Assembly: GCA_964505995.1 (NCBI GenBank)
Contig: CAZDLB010000007.1
Span: 1 to 26,168, forward strand
DNA from: JAJRVH01 sp964505995
GTDB lineage: Bacteria; Pseudomonadota; Zetaproteobacteria; Mariprofundales; Mariprofundaceae
DNA: 26,168 bases
Direction of reading: 5' to 3'
The notes under the pieces were generated by a model. The model did not search any database. It saw nothing but the letters and a program-made list of their open reading frames with translations, and was not told where the DNA came from. Every line of letters begins with the position of its first letter. Positions within the stretch are counted from its first letter, which is position 1. Both the position numbers and the translations under genes were made by a program. This document shows, piece by piece, positions 1-8,797 of the stretch.

Positions 1-980
1 AGCCGCTGATGGCGCACGACGAGGAGTCGGCCGGCGGCCTGATGCAGGTCGAGCTGTTCAAGGTTCGCGATGACTGGAAAGTTGAGAAAGTCCTTCAGGT
101 TCTGAGGCGATTCGGGAAGGAGATCGAAAATCTCAACTATGTCTATGTTGTGGATGATGACGACCGGCTCGTCGGTGTGCTGCCGCTGCATGTCATGCTT
201 TTCGCCGAACCGGATGAACCGGTGATGAACATCGCCAGAAAGGACTTTCCCTATGCGGTCGCCGGCCAGGATCAGGAGGAGGTGGCGCATATCTTCGAGA
301 AATACGATGTGCTGGCATTGCCGGTCGTCGACGAGAATCATGTGCTGATCGGCCGCATTACCGCCGATGACATCCTCGATGTCGTGCAGGAAGAGGCGAC
401 CGAGGATATGTACCGCCTGGCGGCGCTGTCCGATGAGGACGATCTGGCCGAGCCCGTGGCGCGCACGGCCCGCCGGCGCGGGGTCTGGCTGGCGGTCAAC
501 CTGCTGACAGCCATTGCCGCCTCGATCGTAATCTCGATGTTCGAGGCGACGATCTCGCAGATCGTGGCGCTGGCCGTGCTGATGCCGATCGTGGCCAGCA
601 TGGGCGGTATCGCCGGCACGCAGACGCTGACGGTGATCGTGCGCGGCATCGCGCTCGGGCGCGTGACGTTTGCCAATGCGCGGCGCACGCTGCTCAAGGA
701 GGTGGCGGTGGGGCTGGTGTCCGGCTTCGTGTTTGCGCTGGTCATGGCGCTGGTCGCGTCGCTCTGGTTTCCGGAATGGGGAATCCGGCTGGGGCTGGTC
801 ATCGCCGCGGCCATGGTGATCAACCTGTTTGCCGCGGGTCTGGCCGGCGCGCTGATCCCGCTGACGCTGCAACGATTGAATATCGATCCGGCCCTGGCTT
901 CCGGAACCATCCTGACGACGGTCACGGATGTGGTGGGTTTTTTCTCTTTTCTTGGCCTGGCGACCATTTTCCTTCTCTAA
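1..980 (+). CDS. mgtE: Magnesium channel/transporter MgtE, 5'-truncated by the window edge
   Basis: MgtE is a homodimeric inner-membrane Mg2+ channel gated by its cytoplasmic N and CBS domains. About 325 residues are visible. The frame is open to the first base, and the N-terminal MgtE_N domain (roughly 120-130 residues in the family) must lie upstream. Seen: the end of the N domain with the family-typical EESAGGLM, two CBS repeats over about the next 110 residues, then five hydrophobic segments. The pore region carries MGGIAGTQTLTVIVRG, and the last helix carries TTVTDVVGF, whose Asp matches the position of the conserved pore-lining Asp in the family. The gene ends in TAA. An in-frame ATG at 9 is inside the conserved domain and is not the true start. 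trxB follows 83 nt later on the same strand. Confidence 0.93.
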   Translation, partial: PLMAHDEESAGGLMQVELFKVRDDWKVEKVLQVLRRFGKEIENLNYVYVVDDDDRLVGVLPLHVMLFAEPDEPVMNIARKDFPYAVAGQDQEEVAHIFEKYDVLALPVVDENHVLIGRITADDILDVVQEEATEDMYRLAALSDEDDLAEPVARTARRRGVWLAVNLLTAIAASIVISMFEATISQIVALAVLMPIVASMGGIAGTQTLTVIVRGIALGRVTFANARRTLLKEVAVGLVSGFVFALVMALVASLWFPEWGIRLGLVIAAAMVINLFAAGLAGALIPLTLQRLNIDPALASGTILTTVTDVVGFFSFLGLATIFLL

Positions 981-1010
981 AAGGAAAAAAGTGAAATCAT
1001 GGATTCGCGA

Positions 1011-1038
1011 TTGTCATTTCCCGGCATGAGGCTAAGCT
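1011..1038 (+). promoter_or_regulatory. Candidate promoter for trxB
   Basis: TTGTCA (1011-1016, 5 of 6 to the sigma70 -35 consensus) is followed after 16 nt by TAAGCT (1033-1038, 3 of 6 to the -10). It lies 25 nt before the trxB ATG. No convincing terminator separates mgtE from trxB, so read-through is also possible. The -10 is weak. Confidence 0.3.
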
Positions 1039-1063
1039 TTCGTGTCGATTTCTGGAGGCTTGC

Positions 1064-1999
1064 ATGACTGACCCGATTCACCATCGCCTGATCATCCTCG
1101 GTTCCGGCCCGGCGGGCTATACGGCCGCGATCTATGCCGCGCGCGCGGGGCTGGAGCCGGTCGTGATTCAGGGCATGCAGCCGGGCGGCCAGCTGACGAC
1201 GACGACGGACGTGGACAACTATCCCGGCTACAAGGACGGCGTGCAGGGCCCCGAGATGATGGAGGATTTCAAGGCCCAGGCCGAGCGCTTTGGCACCGAG
1301 ATCATCTGGGACCATATCAACCGCGCCGATCTTTCCGGCCGGCCGTTCAGGCTGACGGGTGACGAGGGAGAATACACCTGCGATGCGCTGATTATCGCCA
1401 CCGGCGCCTCGGCCAGGTATCTTGGACTGGAAAGTGAAGAGCGGTTTGCCGGGCGCGGCGTGTCCGCCTGCGCGACCTGCGACGGCTTCTTCTATCGCGG
1501 CAAGGAGGTGGCCGTGGTCGGCGGCGGCGATACGGCCGTCGAGGAGGCGCTGTATTTGGCCAATCTGTGCAGCAAGGTCACGCTCGTGCATCGCCGCGAT
1601 GCATTGCGAGCCGAGAAGATCATGCAGCAGAAACTGTTTGCGACGGAGAACATCGAGGTGGCCTGGAACAGCGTCACCGAGGAGATCCTCGGCGATGATT
1701 CGGGCGTGACCGGCATCCGCCTGAAATCCACCGTGGACGGTTCAATCCGCGAGATTCCGGTGCATGGCGTGTTCATCGCGATCGGGCACAAGCCGAACAC
1801 CGATTTTCTGGCAGGGCAGCTGGAAACCGATGCGGCCGGCTACATCATCACGAAGGGCAAGAGCACGCATACCTCGATCGACGGCGTGTTCGCAGCCGGC
1901 GATGTCGCCGATCCGGTCTATCGTCAGGCCGTGACCAGTGCCGGCGAAGGCTGCAAGGCGGCGCTCGATGCCGAGCGCTGGCTATCCACGCAGGCATAG
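1064..1999 (+). CDS. trxB: Thioredoxin reductase (NADPH)
   Basis: This cytoplasmic FAD enzyme reduces thioredoxin with NADPH. The 311-residue length is typical of the low-molecular-weight bacterial class. Seen: the FAD-binding GSGPAG at residues 13-18, the redox-active CATC with Cys136 and Cys139 inside GVSACATCDG, an NADPH-binding GGGDTA at 153-158 followed by the HRRDALRAEK segment that contacts the 2'-phosphate, and a C-terminal second FAD motif (FAAGDV). The ATG at 1064 has a Shine-Dalgarno CTGGAGG about 6 nt upstream. The gene converges on ychF, with only 30 nt between them. All catalytic elements are intact, so I expect a functional enzyme rather than one of the ferredoxin/NADP reductase-like paralogues that lack the CxxC. 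Confidence 0.98.
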   Translation: MTDPIHHRLIILGSGPAGYTAAIYAARAGLEPVVIQGMQPGGQLTTTTDVDNYPGYKDGVQGPEMMEDFKAQAERFGTEIIWDHINRADLSGRPFRLTGDEGEYTCDALIIATGASARYLGLESEERFAGRGVSACATCDGFFYRGKEVAVVGGGDTAVEEALYLANLCSKVTLVHRRDALRAEKIMQQKLFATENIEVAWNSVTEEILGDDSGVTGIRLKSTVDGSIREIPVHGVFIAIGHKPNTDFLAGQLETDAAGYIITKGKSTHTSIDGVFAAGDVADPVYRQAVTSAGEGCKAALDAERWLSTQA

Positions 2000-2005
2000 G
2001 AAGCT

Positions 2006-2024
2006 CCGGGGGAAGGCGCCCCGG
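2006..2024. terminator. Possible bidirectional terminator hairpin between trxB and ychF
   Basis: A perfect 6-bp GC stem (CCGGGG at 2006-2011, CCCCGG at 2019-2024) with a 7-nt loop sits in the 30-nt gap between two convergent genes. There is no T-tract on either side, so intrinsic termination would be inefficient. The position is the main support. Confidence 0.35.
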
Positions 2025-2029
2025 CCGGA

Positions 2030-3124
<1,095 letters not shown>

Positions 3125-3142
3125 GATGCTTGCTCCTTGGAT

Positions 3143-3724
3143 TCAGGACTGACTGGCCTGCAGGGCCAGGTGAATGTGGTTGGCTGCACGCGGCAGGTCG
3201 CCGGCCATGATCAGCTCCCACTGATCCAGCAGGGCATCAAAGCACGCCCTTTCCCGCGCCCGGTCCTCTTCCGAGGCCACGCCCAGCACCCAGGGCGTGA
3301 CGTCGCCATGGGGCGGACGGCCGATGCCGATGCGCACGCGCACATAATCGCTGCCGGGAAGGTGGCTGTTCAGCGATTTCAGGCCGTTGTGGCCGCCGTG
3401 GCCGCCGCCGCGCTTCAGCCGCACCTTGCCGGCAGGCAGGTCCAGATCATCGTAGATGACGATGATGTCATGCGTGGCGACATCGTAATAGCGCGCCAGC
3501 GAACCGACTGCTTCGCCCGAATTGTTCATGAAGGTCTGCGGTCTGACGAGCAGCGCCTTGCCCTCGGAGCGTTTCCAGTGGGCAAGCTCGGCGCGAAAAC
3601 GAGGGGCTGCGTCAAAGCGCAGCCCCCGGGATCGAGCCAGAACATCAAGGAAGCGGAAACCGATGTTGTGGCGTGTCTTTTCGTATTTTGAACCGGGATT
3701 GCCCAGCCCGATGATCATCTGCAC
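3143..3724 (-). CDS. pth: Peptidyl-tRNA hydrolase
   Basis: Pth releases peptides from prematurely dropped peptidyl-tRNA and so recycles tRNA. The 193-residue length is typical. The catalytic and binding residues known from the E. coli enzyme are all recognisable, one position earlier here: Asn9 in GLGNPG, the catalytic His19 in TRHNIGF, Asn67 in PQTFMNNSG, Asp92 in YDDLDLPAG and Asn113 in GGGHGGHNGLKS. The start is uncertain between a GTG at 3724 and an ATG two codons later at 3718. The only Shine-Dalgarno-like run is GGGGAG inside the last codons of rplY, only 10 nt upstream, so translation is probably coupled to rplY. The neighbours are rplY upstream and ychF downstream, a translation-related operon. 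Confidence 0.97.
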   Translation of the reverse strand: MQMIIGLGNPGSKYEKTRHNIGFRFLDVLARSRGLRFDAAPRFRAELAHWKRSEGKALLVRPQTFMNNSGEAVGSLARYYDVATHDIIVIYDDLDLPAGKVRLKRGGGHGGHNGLKSLNSHLPGSDYVRVRIGIGRPPHGDVTPWVLGVASEEDRARERACFDALLDQWELIMAGDLPRAANHIHLALQASQS

Positions 3725-3734
3725 GTGAAGCGGA

Positions 3735-4391
3735 TTACTCCCCGGATGCGGCTTCAGTACTTTCCGCTGCCGCAGCCTCAGGGGCCTCGGCCTCTTCGGC
3801 CTTCTCCTCGACGCGCGGCGCGGCGATCGTCAGCAGCGTGAAGTTCAGTTCCTCGTCATGTTCGATCTCCGGCACGGTGACGCCATCCGGCAGCGGGATG
3901 TCGCGGATATGGACGGCATCGCCGATCTCGAGGTTCGAGCAGTCGATCTCGATATGTTCCGGAATCGAGTCGGCGCGGCAGCTGATCTCCAGCGCATGGC
4001 GGATGGTTTCCAGCACGCCGCCGGCGACGATGCCCGGACACTTCTCATAGTTGACCGCGACCAGCGGCACCTCGGTGGTAATTGCATCCTTGGCCGAGAC
4101 ACGGAAGAAATCGACATGCACGATCGTGTCCTTGACCGGATCCCACTGCGTGTCTTTGAGCAGCACGGTGTTCTTGCCACGGGAACCCTTGACCTTCACT
4201 TCCAGCATGGAGGTGTGAAACTGTTCGTCTTCCAGCAGCTTGGAAATCTTGAAATAGTCCATGGCGATCGGCAGATCGGGCTTGTCGCCGCCATAGATGA
4301 TACCGGGGATCTTGCCTGCGCGCCGCAGGCGCCGTGCCGCGCTGCGGCCGGTTTCTTCGCGAAGCTCCGCTTCGACTACGAGATTGCTCAT
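3735..4391 (-). CDS. rplY: 50S ribosomal protein L25, long Ctc type
   Basis: L25 binds 5S rRNA in the large subunit. At 218 residues this is the two-domain Ctc/TL5-type protein rather than the roughly 95-residue E. coli form. Residues 1-95 form the 5S-binding beta-barrel domain, with RRLRRAGKIPGIIYGG near the start. Residues 96-190 form the extra beta-domain, with VHVDFFRVS and HIEIDCSNLEIGD. The last 25 or so residues are an acidic, alanine- and glutamate-rich tail of low complexity. The ATG is preceded by a strong AGGAGG at 6 nt spacing. The upstream region carries a promoter and two leader hairpins, annotated separately. pth follows after 10 nt. Confidence 0.97.
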   Translation of the reverse strand: MSNLVVEAELREETGRSAARRLRRAGKIPGIIYGGDKPDLPIAMDYFKISKLLEDEQFHTSMLEVKVKGSRGKNTVLLKDTQWDPVKDTIVHVDFFRVSAKDAITTEVPLVAVNYEKCPGIVAGGVLETIRHALEISCRADSIPEHIEIDCSNLEIGDAVHIRDIPLPDGVTVPEIEHDEELNFTLLTIAAPRVEEKAEEAEAPEAAAAESTEAASGE

Positions 4392-4413
4392 GGAATGCCT
4401 CCTGTGAAAGTGA

Positions 4414-4453
4414 GCCGACGGGTTGTCCCGTGGCGGCTTGCGCCTTCAGGCGC
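4414..4453 (-). promoter_or_regulatory. Two stem-loops in the rplY 5' leader
   Basis: In the transcribed leader between the candidate promoter and the AGGAGG there are two compact hairpins. The first to be transcribed pairs 4449-4453 with 4440-4444 (5 bp, 4-nt loop TGAA on the RNA strand). The second pairs ACGGG/CCCGT (4418-4422 and 4427-4431) and extends by GCCG/CGGC (4414-4417 and 4434-4437) across a 2-nt bulge. Autogenous control of rplY by L25 has been reported in E. coli. That these hairpins mediate it here is inference. Confidence 0.4.
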
Positions 4454-4462
4454 GGGCGCCGC

Positions 4463-4490
4463 ATTGTAGGCAAAATGCAGGGAGATACAA
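4463..4490 (-). promoter_or_regulatory. Candidate rplY promoter
   Basis: Read on the minus strand, TTGTAT (4490-4485) is followed after 16 nt by TACAAT (4468-4463, 5 of 6 to the -10 consensus). This would start transcription near 4456, about 65 nt before the rplY ATG. The -35 matches at only 3 of 6. The short palindrome GGCTCGAGCC just upstream, near the prs stop, could be a weak terminator for prs, but it lacks a proper T-tract. Confidence 0.45.
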
Positions 4491-4521
4491 GTCACCCCTG
4501 GTCAGGGCAAAGGCTCGAGCC

Positions 4522-5469
4522 TCAGTTGTACAGGCTGCTGATGGATCGGCCGTCGTAGATGCGGCTGATGGCCTCGCCCATCAGCGGCGCGATCGAGATG
4601 GTGCGCACCTTGCCGGTGGCGAGGATGTGCTCGGGCTGCAGGATGCTGTCGGTGATGACCAGTTCGTGCAGCTGCGAGGCCGCCAGGCGCTCGGCAGCCG
4701 GTCCGGAAAGCACGCCATGGGTCGCATAGGCCGACACCTTCGCAGCGCCCTGCTCCAGCAGGGCGTCCACGGCATTGCACAGTGTGCCGGCGGTATCGAC
4801 GATATCGTCCACGAGGATGCAGTGCTTGCCCTCGACATCGCCGATGATGTTCATGACCTTGGCGACATTCGGGGCTGGACGCCGCTTGTCCACGATGGCC
4901 ATGTCCACATGCAGGCGGTTGGCCAGCGCGCGAGCGCGCACGACGCCGCCGACATCCGGCGAGACGACCATGACATCCTCCAGGTCGTAGTTCCGGGCCG
5001 CGTCCTTGGCGAACAGCGGCGCGGCGAAGATGTTGTCCACCGGGATATCGAAGAAGCCCTGAATCTGGGCGGCATGCAGATCCAGCGTCAGCACGCGGGT
5101 CACGCCGGCCTTGGTCAGCAGATCGGCGACGAGCTTGGCCGAGATCGGCGTGCGACCGGCGCTCTTGCGGTCCTGTCGGGCATAGCCGAAATAGGGGATG
5201 ACGGCACAGATGTTGTGCGCGCTGGCGCGCTTGGCCGCGTCGATGAAGATCAGCACCTCCATCAGGTTGTCATTGGCCGGCGCCGACGTGCTCTGGATGA
5301 AGAAGGCATCGAGGCCGCGGATGGTTTCCTTCACCTGCATGAAGATCTCGCCATCGGAGAAGCGCTGGATGTACATGTCGCCCAGCGGCAGTCCCATGTG
5401 TTCGCAGATGGCCTGTGCCAGCGGCGGGTTCGAGGTTCCGGAAAACAGCCGTAGCTTCTTGTTGATCAT
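4522..5469 (-). CDS. prs: Ribose-phosphate pyrophosphokinase (PRPP synthetase, class I)
   Basis: Prs makes 5-phosphoribosyl 1-diphosphate from ribose 5-phosphate and ATP, the precursor for purines, pyrimidines, His, Trp and NAD. The 315-residue length is exact for class I enzymes. Seen: FSGTSNPPLA near the N terminus, FSDGEIFMQV, the ATP-binding PYFGYARQDRK flexible-loop region, DLHAAQIQGFFDIPVDN, KRRP before the final segment, and the PRPP/ribose-phosphate loop DDIVDTAGT at residues 221-229. A GAGGAG lies about 10 nt before the ATG. tRNA-Gln lies 53 nt upstream on the same strand and ispE beyond it, the classical ispE-tRNA-prs arrangement. Confidence 0.99.
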   Translation of the reverse strand: MINKKLRLFSGTSNPPLAQAICEHMGLPLGDMYIQRFSDGEIFMQVKETIRGLDAFFIQSTSAPANDNLMEVLIFIDAAKRASAHNICAVIPYFGYARQDRKSAGRTPISAKLVADLLTKAGVTRVLTLDLHAAQIQGFFDIPVDNIFAAPLFAKDAARNYDLEDVMVVSPDVGGVVRARALANRLHVDMAIVDKRRPAPNVAKVMNIIGDVEGKHCILVDDIVDTAGTLCNAVDALLEQGAAKVSAYATHGVLSGPAAERLAASQLHELVITDSILQPEHILATGKVRTISIAPLMGEAISRIYDGRSISSLYN

Positions 5470-5522
5470 GCCGGGATCGCTCCTCAGGTCGGCTCAGAAT
5501 GCCGGCCTTGCTTATTCGAATC

Positions 5523-5597
5523 TGGCTGGGACGGCAGGATTCGAACCTGCGCATCGCGGGATCAAAACCCGCTGCCTTACCGCTTGGCTACGTCCCA
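5523..5597 (-). tRNA. tRNA-Gln, anticodon TTG
   Basis: The minus strand folds as a complete 75-nt tRNA with encoded CCA. The 7-bp acceptor stem pairs TGGGACG with CGTCCCA. The D arm contains AGCCAAGCGGTAAGGC. The anticodon stem is GCGGG/CCCGC around the loop TTTTGAT, giving anticodon TTG (plus-strand 5563-5565). The T arm is CAGG-TTCGAAT-CCTG, followed by discriminator G and CCA. The weak T1-A72 first pair is typical of tRNA-Gln. The 5' end of the tRNA overlaps the last 10 nt of ispE. Confidence 0.98.
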
Positions 5598-6505
5598 ATC
5601 CCGTTGCCGGCCCGGCCGGATGCGGAAATCCGGCAGGCCTCTGCCCAGGCACCGCCGGCCAGCGGATGCATCGGCATCAGTCTGCCGCAGTGCGTCCAGG
5701 AAGCCAGGCCGGATCCACGCAGGGACTCCTCGGCCTCCCTGGCCTTCTGCCGCGATGCGAACAGCGCCACGCAGGTCGAGCCACTGCCGCTCATCCAGGC
5801 CCTCGGACTCAGGCATCGCATCGCATCCAGCAGTTTGCGCATGGCTGGATTCAGCTCGCAGGCCGCCGCTTCAAGTTCGTTCTCGCCGATCCGGATGGGG
5901 TCGCGGCGCATGGTATCCAGCCCCTCTGGGGCGGTCAATGTGCCGGCATCGAAGCGCCGGAACACTTCCGCGGTGGAAAGGCCGCTTCCCGGCCAGGCCA
6001 TCAGAAGCCAGCCATCGGGGATCGAAAGCTTGAGCGGCTGCAGGCGCTCGCCGACGCCGCCGGCCCGGCTGGCACGGCCATAGAGAAAACAGGGGATGTC
6101 GGCACCAAAGGGCGCGGCAAACTCGATGAGCTGCTCCGAACTCCAGTTCACCCCCCAGACATGATTGGCAAGGATCAGGGCTGTCGCGGCGTCCGAGGAG
6201 CCGCCGCCAAGACCGGCCTGAACCGGCAGGCGTTTGTCGATGCGGATACGCATGCCGCCGGGCTGTGGCGCGATGCCCGAGAAGGCGCTGAGGATCCGAT
6301 GCACGAGGTTGTGCTCGCCGGAAAGCTCCGGCCGGGAGCAGATGACCTGCAGGCTTCTGGCCGGTTCAAAATGCAGCTCGTCACTGGCCTCGGTGAAGAT
6401 AAAGCTGGTGTCCAGTTCATGCCGGCCGTCGGGCAGGGTTCGGCCGACCCGCAGATGCAGGTTGATCTTGGCCGGGGCCGGCAGACTGACCGGAGACCAG
6501 TCCAT
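5588..6505 (-). CDS. ispE: 4-diphosphocytidyl-2-C-methyl-D-erythritol kinase
   Basis: IspE is a GHMP-family kinase that phosphorylates CDP-methylerythritol in the MEP isoprenoid pathway. Seen: LPAPAKINLHL near the N terminus, the GHMP ATP loop GLGGGSSDAATAL around residues 100-112, GADIPCFLYG and the C-terminal MSGSGST. I chose the ATG at 6505 (305 residues) over the in-frame ATG four codons upstream at 6517 because it puts about eight residues before PAPAK, as in gamma-proteobacterial homologues. It begins one base after the lolB stop. The C terminus is odd: homologues end soon after the LxPLH-like motif (here LMPMHPLA), but this protein continues about 20 residues and its TAG stop lies inside tRNA-Gln. 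No good Shine-Dalgarno sequence is visible, so coupling to lolB is likely. Confidence 0.96.
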   Translation of the reverse strand: MDWSPVSLPAPAKINLHLRVGRTLPDGRHELDTSFIFTEASDELHFEPARSLQVICSRPELSGEHNLVHRILSAFSGIAPQPGGMRIRIDKRLPVQAGLGGGSSDAATALILANHVWGVNWSSEQLIEFAAPFGADIPCFLYGRASRAGGVGERLQPLKLSIPDGWLLMAWPGSGLSTAEVFRRFDAGTLTAPEGLDTMRRDPIRIGENELEAAACELNPAMRKLLDAMRCLSPRAWMSGSGSTCVALFASRQKAREAEESLRGSGLASWTHCGRLMPMHPLAGGAWAEACRISASGRAGNGIGT

Positions 6506-6506
6506 G

Positions 6507-7073
6507 CTAGCCAGCATGCATGATGATCAGCGTGGCCATGCGGCCATGCGTGATGTCGGTCATCTTCAGGGTGCGGCGATCCGCGTTCCACTGCAGCCGG
6601 ATGAACGGCCTGTGCTCGCGTGTTTCCCAGATCTGGCCGCGTTCGCCGTTCTTCGCCCGGGCCGGAACGAAGCGGGAAGGCAGGCCGCCCAGCAGCAGCT
6701 CGGCCAGCTCCCACGGGGCCAGCACGATGCCCTGATCGCCAAGCTCAGGCATGCGGACCGGCCGCCACCACCTCTCGCTTGTGGAGCGAAGCCACATCTG
6801 GCCGTTCGCCCAGCGCAGTTCGATGACGCTCTGGCTGGCGGCATGGGTCAGCCGCAGACTCCCCTGATCGGGCACGCTGGCCTGCCAGTGCAGCAGCACC
6901 TGCCATCGCCGCCCGGGTTCGATGACGATCAGGCGTCCGTCAAGCTCGGCATAGGGGCCGATGCCGCTGCTTTCCGGCTTTGCGGGAGGGGACATCGGCA
7001 CATGCGATGAACATCCGGCGAGCAGGGCCAGGGCCAGGAGCGGGGCGAGGCTGCGGATCCGGCGGGTTTGCAT
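6507..7073 (-). CDS. lolB: Outer-membrane lipoprotein LolB
   Basis: LolB receives lipoproteins from periplasmic LolA and inserts them into the outer membrane. The longer open frame begins at 7157, but the ATG at 7073 gives a classical lipoprotein signal: Arg-rich start, hydrophobic stretch, then LLAGC with lipidated Cys21. Serines at +2 and +3 after the Cys are compatible with outer-membrane sorting. The mature part (about 168 residues) has the expected all-beta pattern, with HWQASVPDQGSLRLTH and a conserved-looking Trp-rich RWANGQMWLRSTSERWWRP. The family is divergent, so the call rests on the lipobox, length and position immediately before ispE, the usual lolB-ispE pair. The TPR lipoprotein gene ends 8 nt upstream. 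Confidence 0.9.
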   Translation of the reverse strand: MQTRRIRSLAPLLALALLAGCSSHVPMSPPAKPESSGIGPYAELDGRLIVIEPGRRWQVLLHWQASVPDQGSLRLTHAASQSVIELRWANGQMWLRSTSERWWRPVRMPELGDQGIVLAPWELAELLLGGLPSRFVPARAKNGERGQIWETREHRPFIRLQWNADRRTLKMTDITHGRMATLIIMHAG

Positions 7074-7081
7074 GCCTGGCT

Positions 7082-8797
7082 CTAGTGTTTCGAGGCGGCG
7101 ATCTTCTGTCGCAGGCGGGCCGGCTCCTCGTGCCTGAAACGGATGGCCAGTCGCCATTCTTTCCGGGCTTCCTCGAGCTGGCCGGCGGCCGCGAGGATAT
7201 CGCCCATGTGCTCATGCATGATCGGATCGTCGTTCACCTTGCTCAGTGCCTTCCTCTGGGTTTCGAGGGCCTGGCTGATCTGGCCTTTCCTGTACTGGAT
7301 CCAGGCCAGCGAGTCGAGGTAGTAGCCGTCATCCGGTTTCTGCGCCAGCGCCCTGCGGACCAGCGTTTCCGCCTCGTCCAGCTTGATACCCTGCACGGCA
7401 TAGGTGTAGCCGAGGAAGTTCAGCGCCTCGGCATGGTTCGAGTCATGGTCCAGCAGCCGCTTCAGCGAGGCCTCGACCTCATCGTATTGCCGGAAATGAT
7501 CGAAGGCCACGGCGCGGTTGAACAGCAGCTGTGGCGGCAGCCGCTTCAGCGCCAGCGCGGGCTCGGTTTCCTGCAGCAGCCTGCGATAGGCCTTCTGGGC
7601 AATGCGCACGCTGGAAAGCATGCTGTAGGCGGGCAGAAGCCTTGGCTGCCTTTGGATCATCTCCTTCAACCGCTTCGCCGCCGCTTCGTTGCGGCCGGCC
7701 ATCGCATCAAGGCCGGCCAGCCGCAGCTGCGCCTCGGTGAACATGCTCGATGTTTCCCCGATCCTGCGGTACAGCTCCCGGGCCTCATCGGGCCGGTCGA
7801 GGGATTCGAGGCTGGCGGCCAGATAGAAGCGCGCCTCGTCGGACTCGCGCCGGTCAAGCAGCTTGCGGAAGGTTTCGGCTGCCTCGCGGAAGTCCCGGTG
7901 CTGGTAGTACAGCAGTCCCAGCGCCTGCAGCACCGCCGGCTCGCCGCCGGTCTTCTGCGCCAGATCGCGGTAGATCAGAATGGCCTCGACGATGCGGTTC
8001 TGCTGCACCAGCAGGCGTCCGAGGGCGTTGCTGACGCGCATCGCATCCGGATGATCGATGAGGAACTCGCGCAGCAGGGTTTCCGCACGCTCGAAGTCCC
8101 TGGCCTGCATCGCCAGGCTGGCCTGCATCAGCACCGGCGTGTCATCGTCCGGATCAAGCTGGCGCATCTTCTCCAGCGCCAGGTTCGCCGCCTTCGGCTG
8201 GTTCTGCTGCATCAGAAGCTGCGCCTGCATCAGCCGCAGCCTCGGGGTGTCCTGGATGCGTATCGCGTGCCGGATGATGCGGATGGCCTGTGCGGTGCGC
8301 TTCTGCTCGACGAGGATCTGCACCTTCAGTTCCAGCGCCTGGATATGGTTGGTGTGCTGCTTCAGAAAGCTGTCCAGCAGCCCCAGGGCCTGATCGGCAT
8401 CGCCACGGCGCCAGGCGAGCTCTGCGTGCAGCAGCTGCAGGCGCTGCGCGATGCTTGCCGGCGGGGAGATTGCCCGCATCGCCTGCACCTGGGCTTCGGC
8501 CTTATCCCACTGCTGTTGCTCCATCAGCAGCTCGATGAGCTGCATGCGCGGCTCGACGGCCTGGCTGTCCTTAGAGACGACGGCCCTGAGCATGCGTATG
8601 GCCAGCTGCTGCTGTCCGTTCTTGATGGCCTCCTGGGCGGCCAGATACAGAAAGGCCGGATCCATGTTCTCGATGGGAACGGGATGCTTCTCCACCGCAG
8701 CTTCGGGGGCTGGCGGCTGCCTGCCGGCACAGCCGGCCACAAGCATCAGCGCGACGGCCAGCCCGGCGCGAAAGGCTGTGTGGATGCGCAGGGTCAT
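7082..8797 (-). CDS. Large tetratricopeptide-repeat lipoprotein
   Basis: The protein is 571 residues from the ATG at 8797, which gives a signal peptide with LVAGC (Cys23). The longer frame upstream has no such signal. The ATG overlaps the stop of the JAMM protease gene as ATGA, so translation is coupled. After a short Pro/Glu-rich linker the whole chain is helical TPR repeats. Clear units include AEALNFLGYTYAVQG, YYLDSLAWIQYRKGQ and HEHMGDILAAAGQLEEARKE near the C terminus. TPR proteins directly upstream of lolB are common in gamma- and beta-proteobacteria. The likely role is an envelope scaffold or adaptor linked to lipoprotein or outer-membrane assembly. The partner is unknown, and I do not assign a gene name. 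Confidence 0.9.
   Translation of the reverse strand: MTLRIHTAFRAGLAVALMLVAGCAGRQPPAPEAAVEKHPVPIENMDPAFLYLAAQEAIKNGQQQLAIRMLRAVVSKDSQAVEPRMQLIELLMEQQQWDKAEAQVQAMRAISPPASIAQRLQLLHAELAWRRGDADQALGLLDSFLKQHTNHIQALELKVQILVEQKRTAQAIRIIRHAIRIQDTPRLRLMQAQLLMQQNQPKAANLALEKMRQLDPDDDTPVLMQASLAMQARDFERAETLLREFLIDHPDAMRVSNALGRLLVQQNRIVEAILIYRDLAQKTGGEPAVLQALGLLYYQHRDFREAAETFRKLLDRRESDEARFYLAASLESLDRPDEARELYRRIGETSSMFTEAQLRLAGLDAMAGRNEAAAKRLKEMIQRQPRLLPAYSMLSSVRIAQKAYRRLLQETEPALALKRLPPQLLFNRAVAFDHFRQYDEVEASLKRLLDHDSNHAEALNFLGYTYAVQGIKLDEAETLVRRALAQKPDDGYYLDSLAWIQYRKGQISQALETQRKALSKVNDDPIMHEHMGDILAAAGQLEEARKEWRLAIRFRHEEPARLRQKIAASKH

Noticed and set aside
1..9. mgtE as a 5'-truncated pseudogene
   Set aside because: The frame is open to the first base, so the truncation is explained by the window edge.
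590..660. GGIAG in MgtE instead of the GGN-type pore motif of the Thermus protein, suspected loss of function
   Set aside because: The rest of the MgtE signature and the pore Asp are intact, and I believe Ile or Val at this site is normal in proteobacterial homologues.
4500..4521. GGCTCGAGCC palindrome after prs as a terminator
   Set aside because: The stem is at most 3-4 bp once a loop is allowed, followed by only three T residues. It was mentioned but not annotated as a feature.
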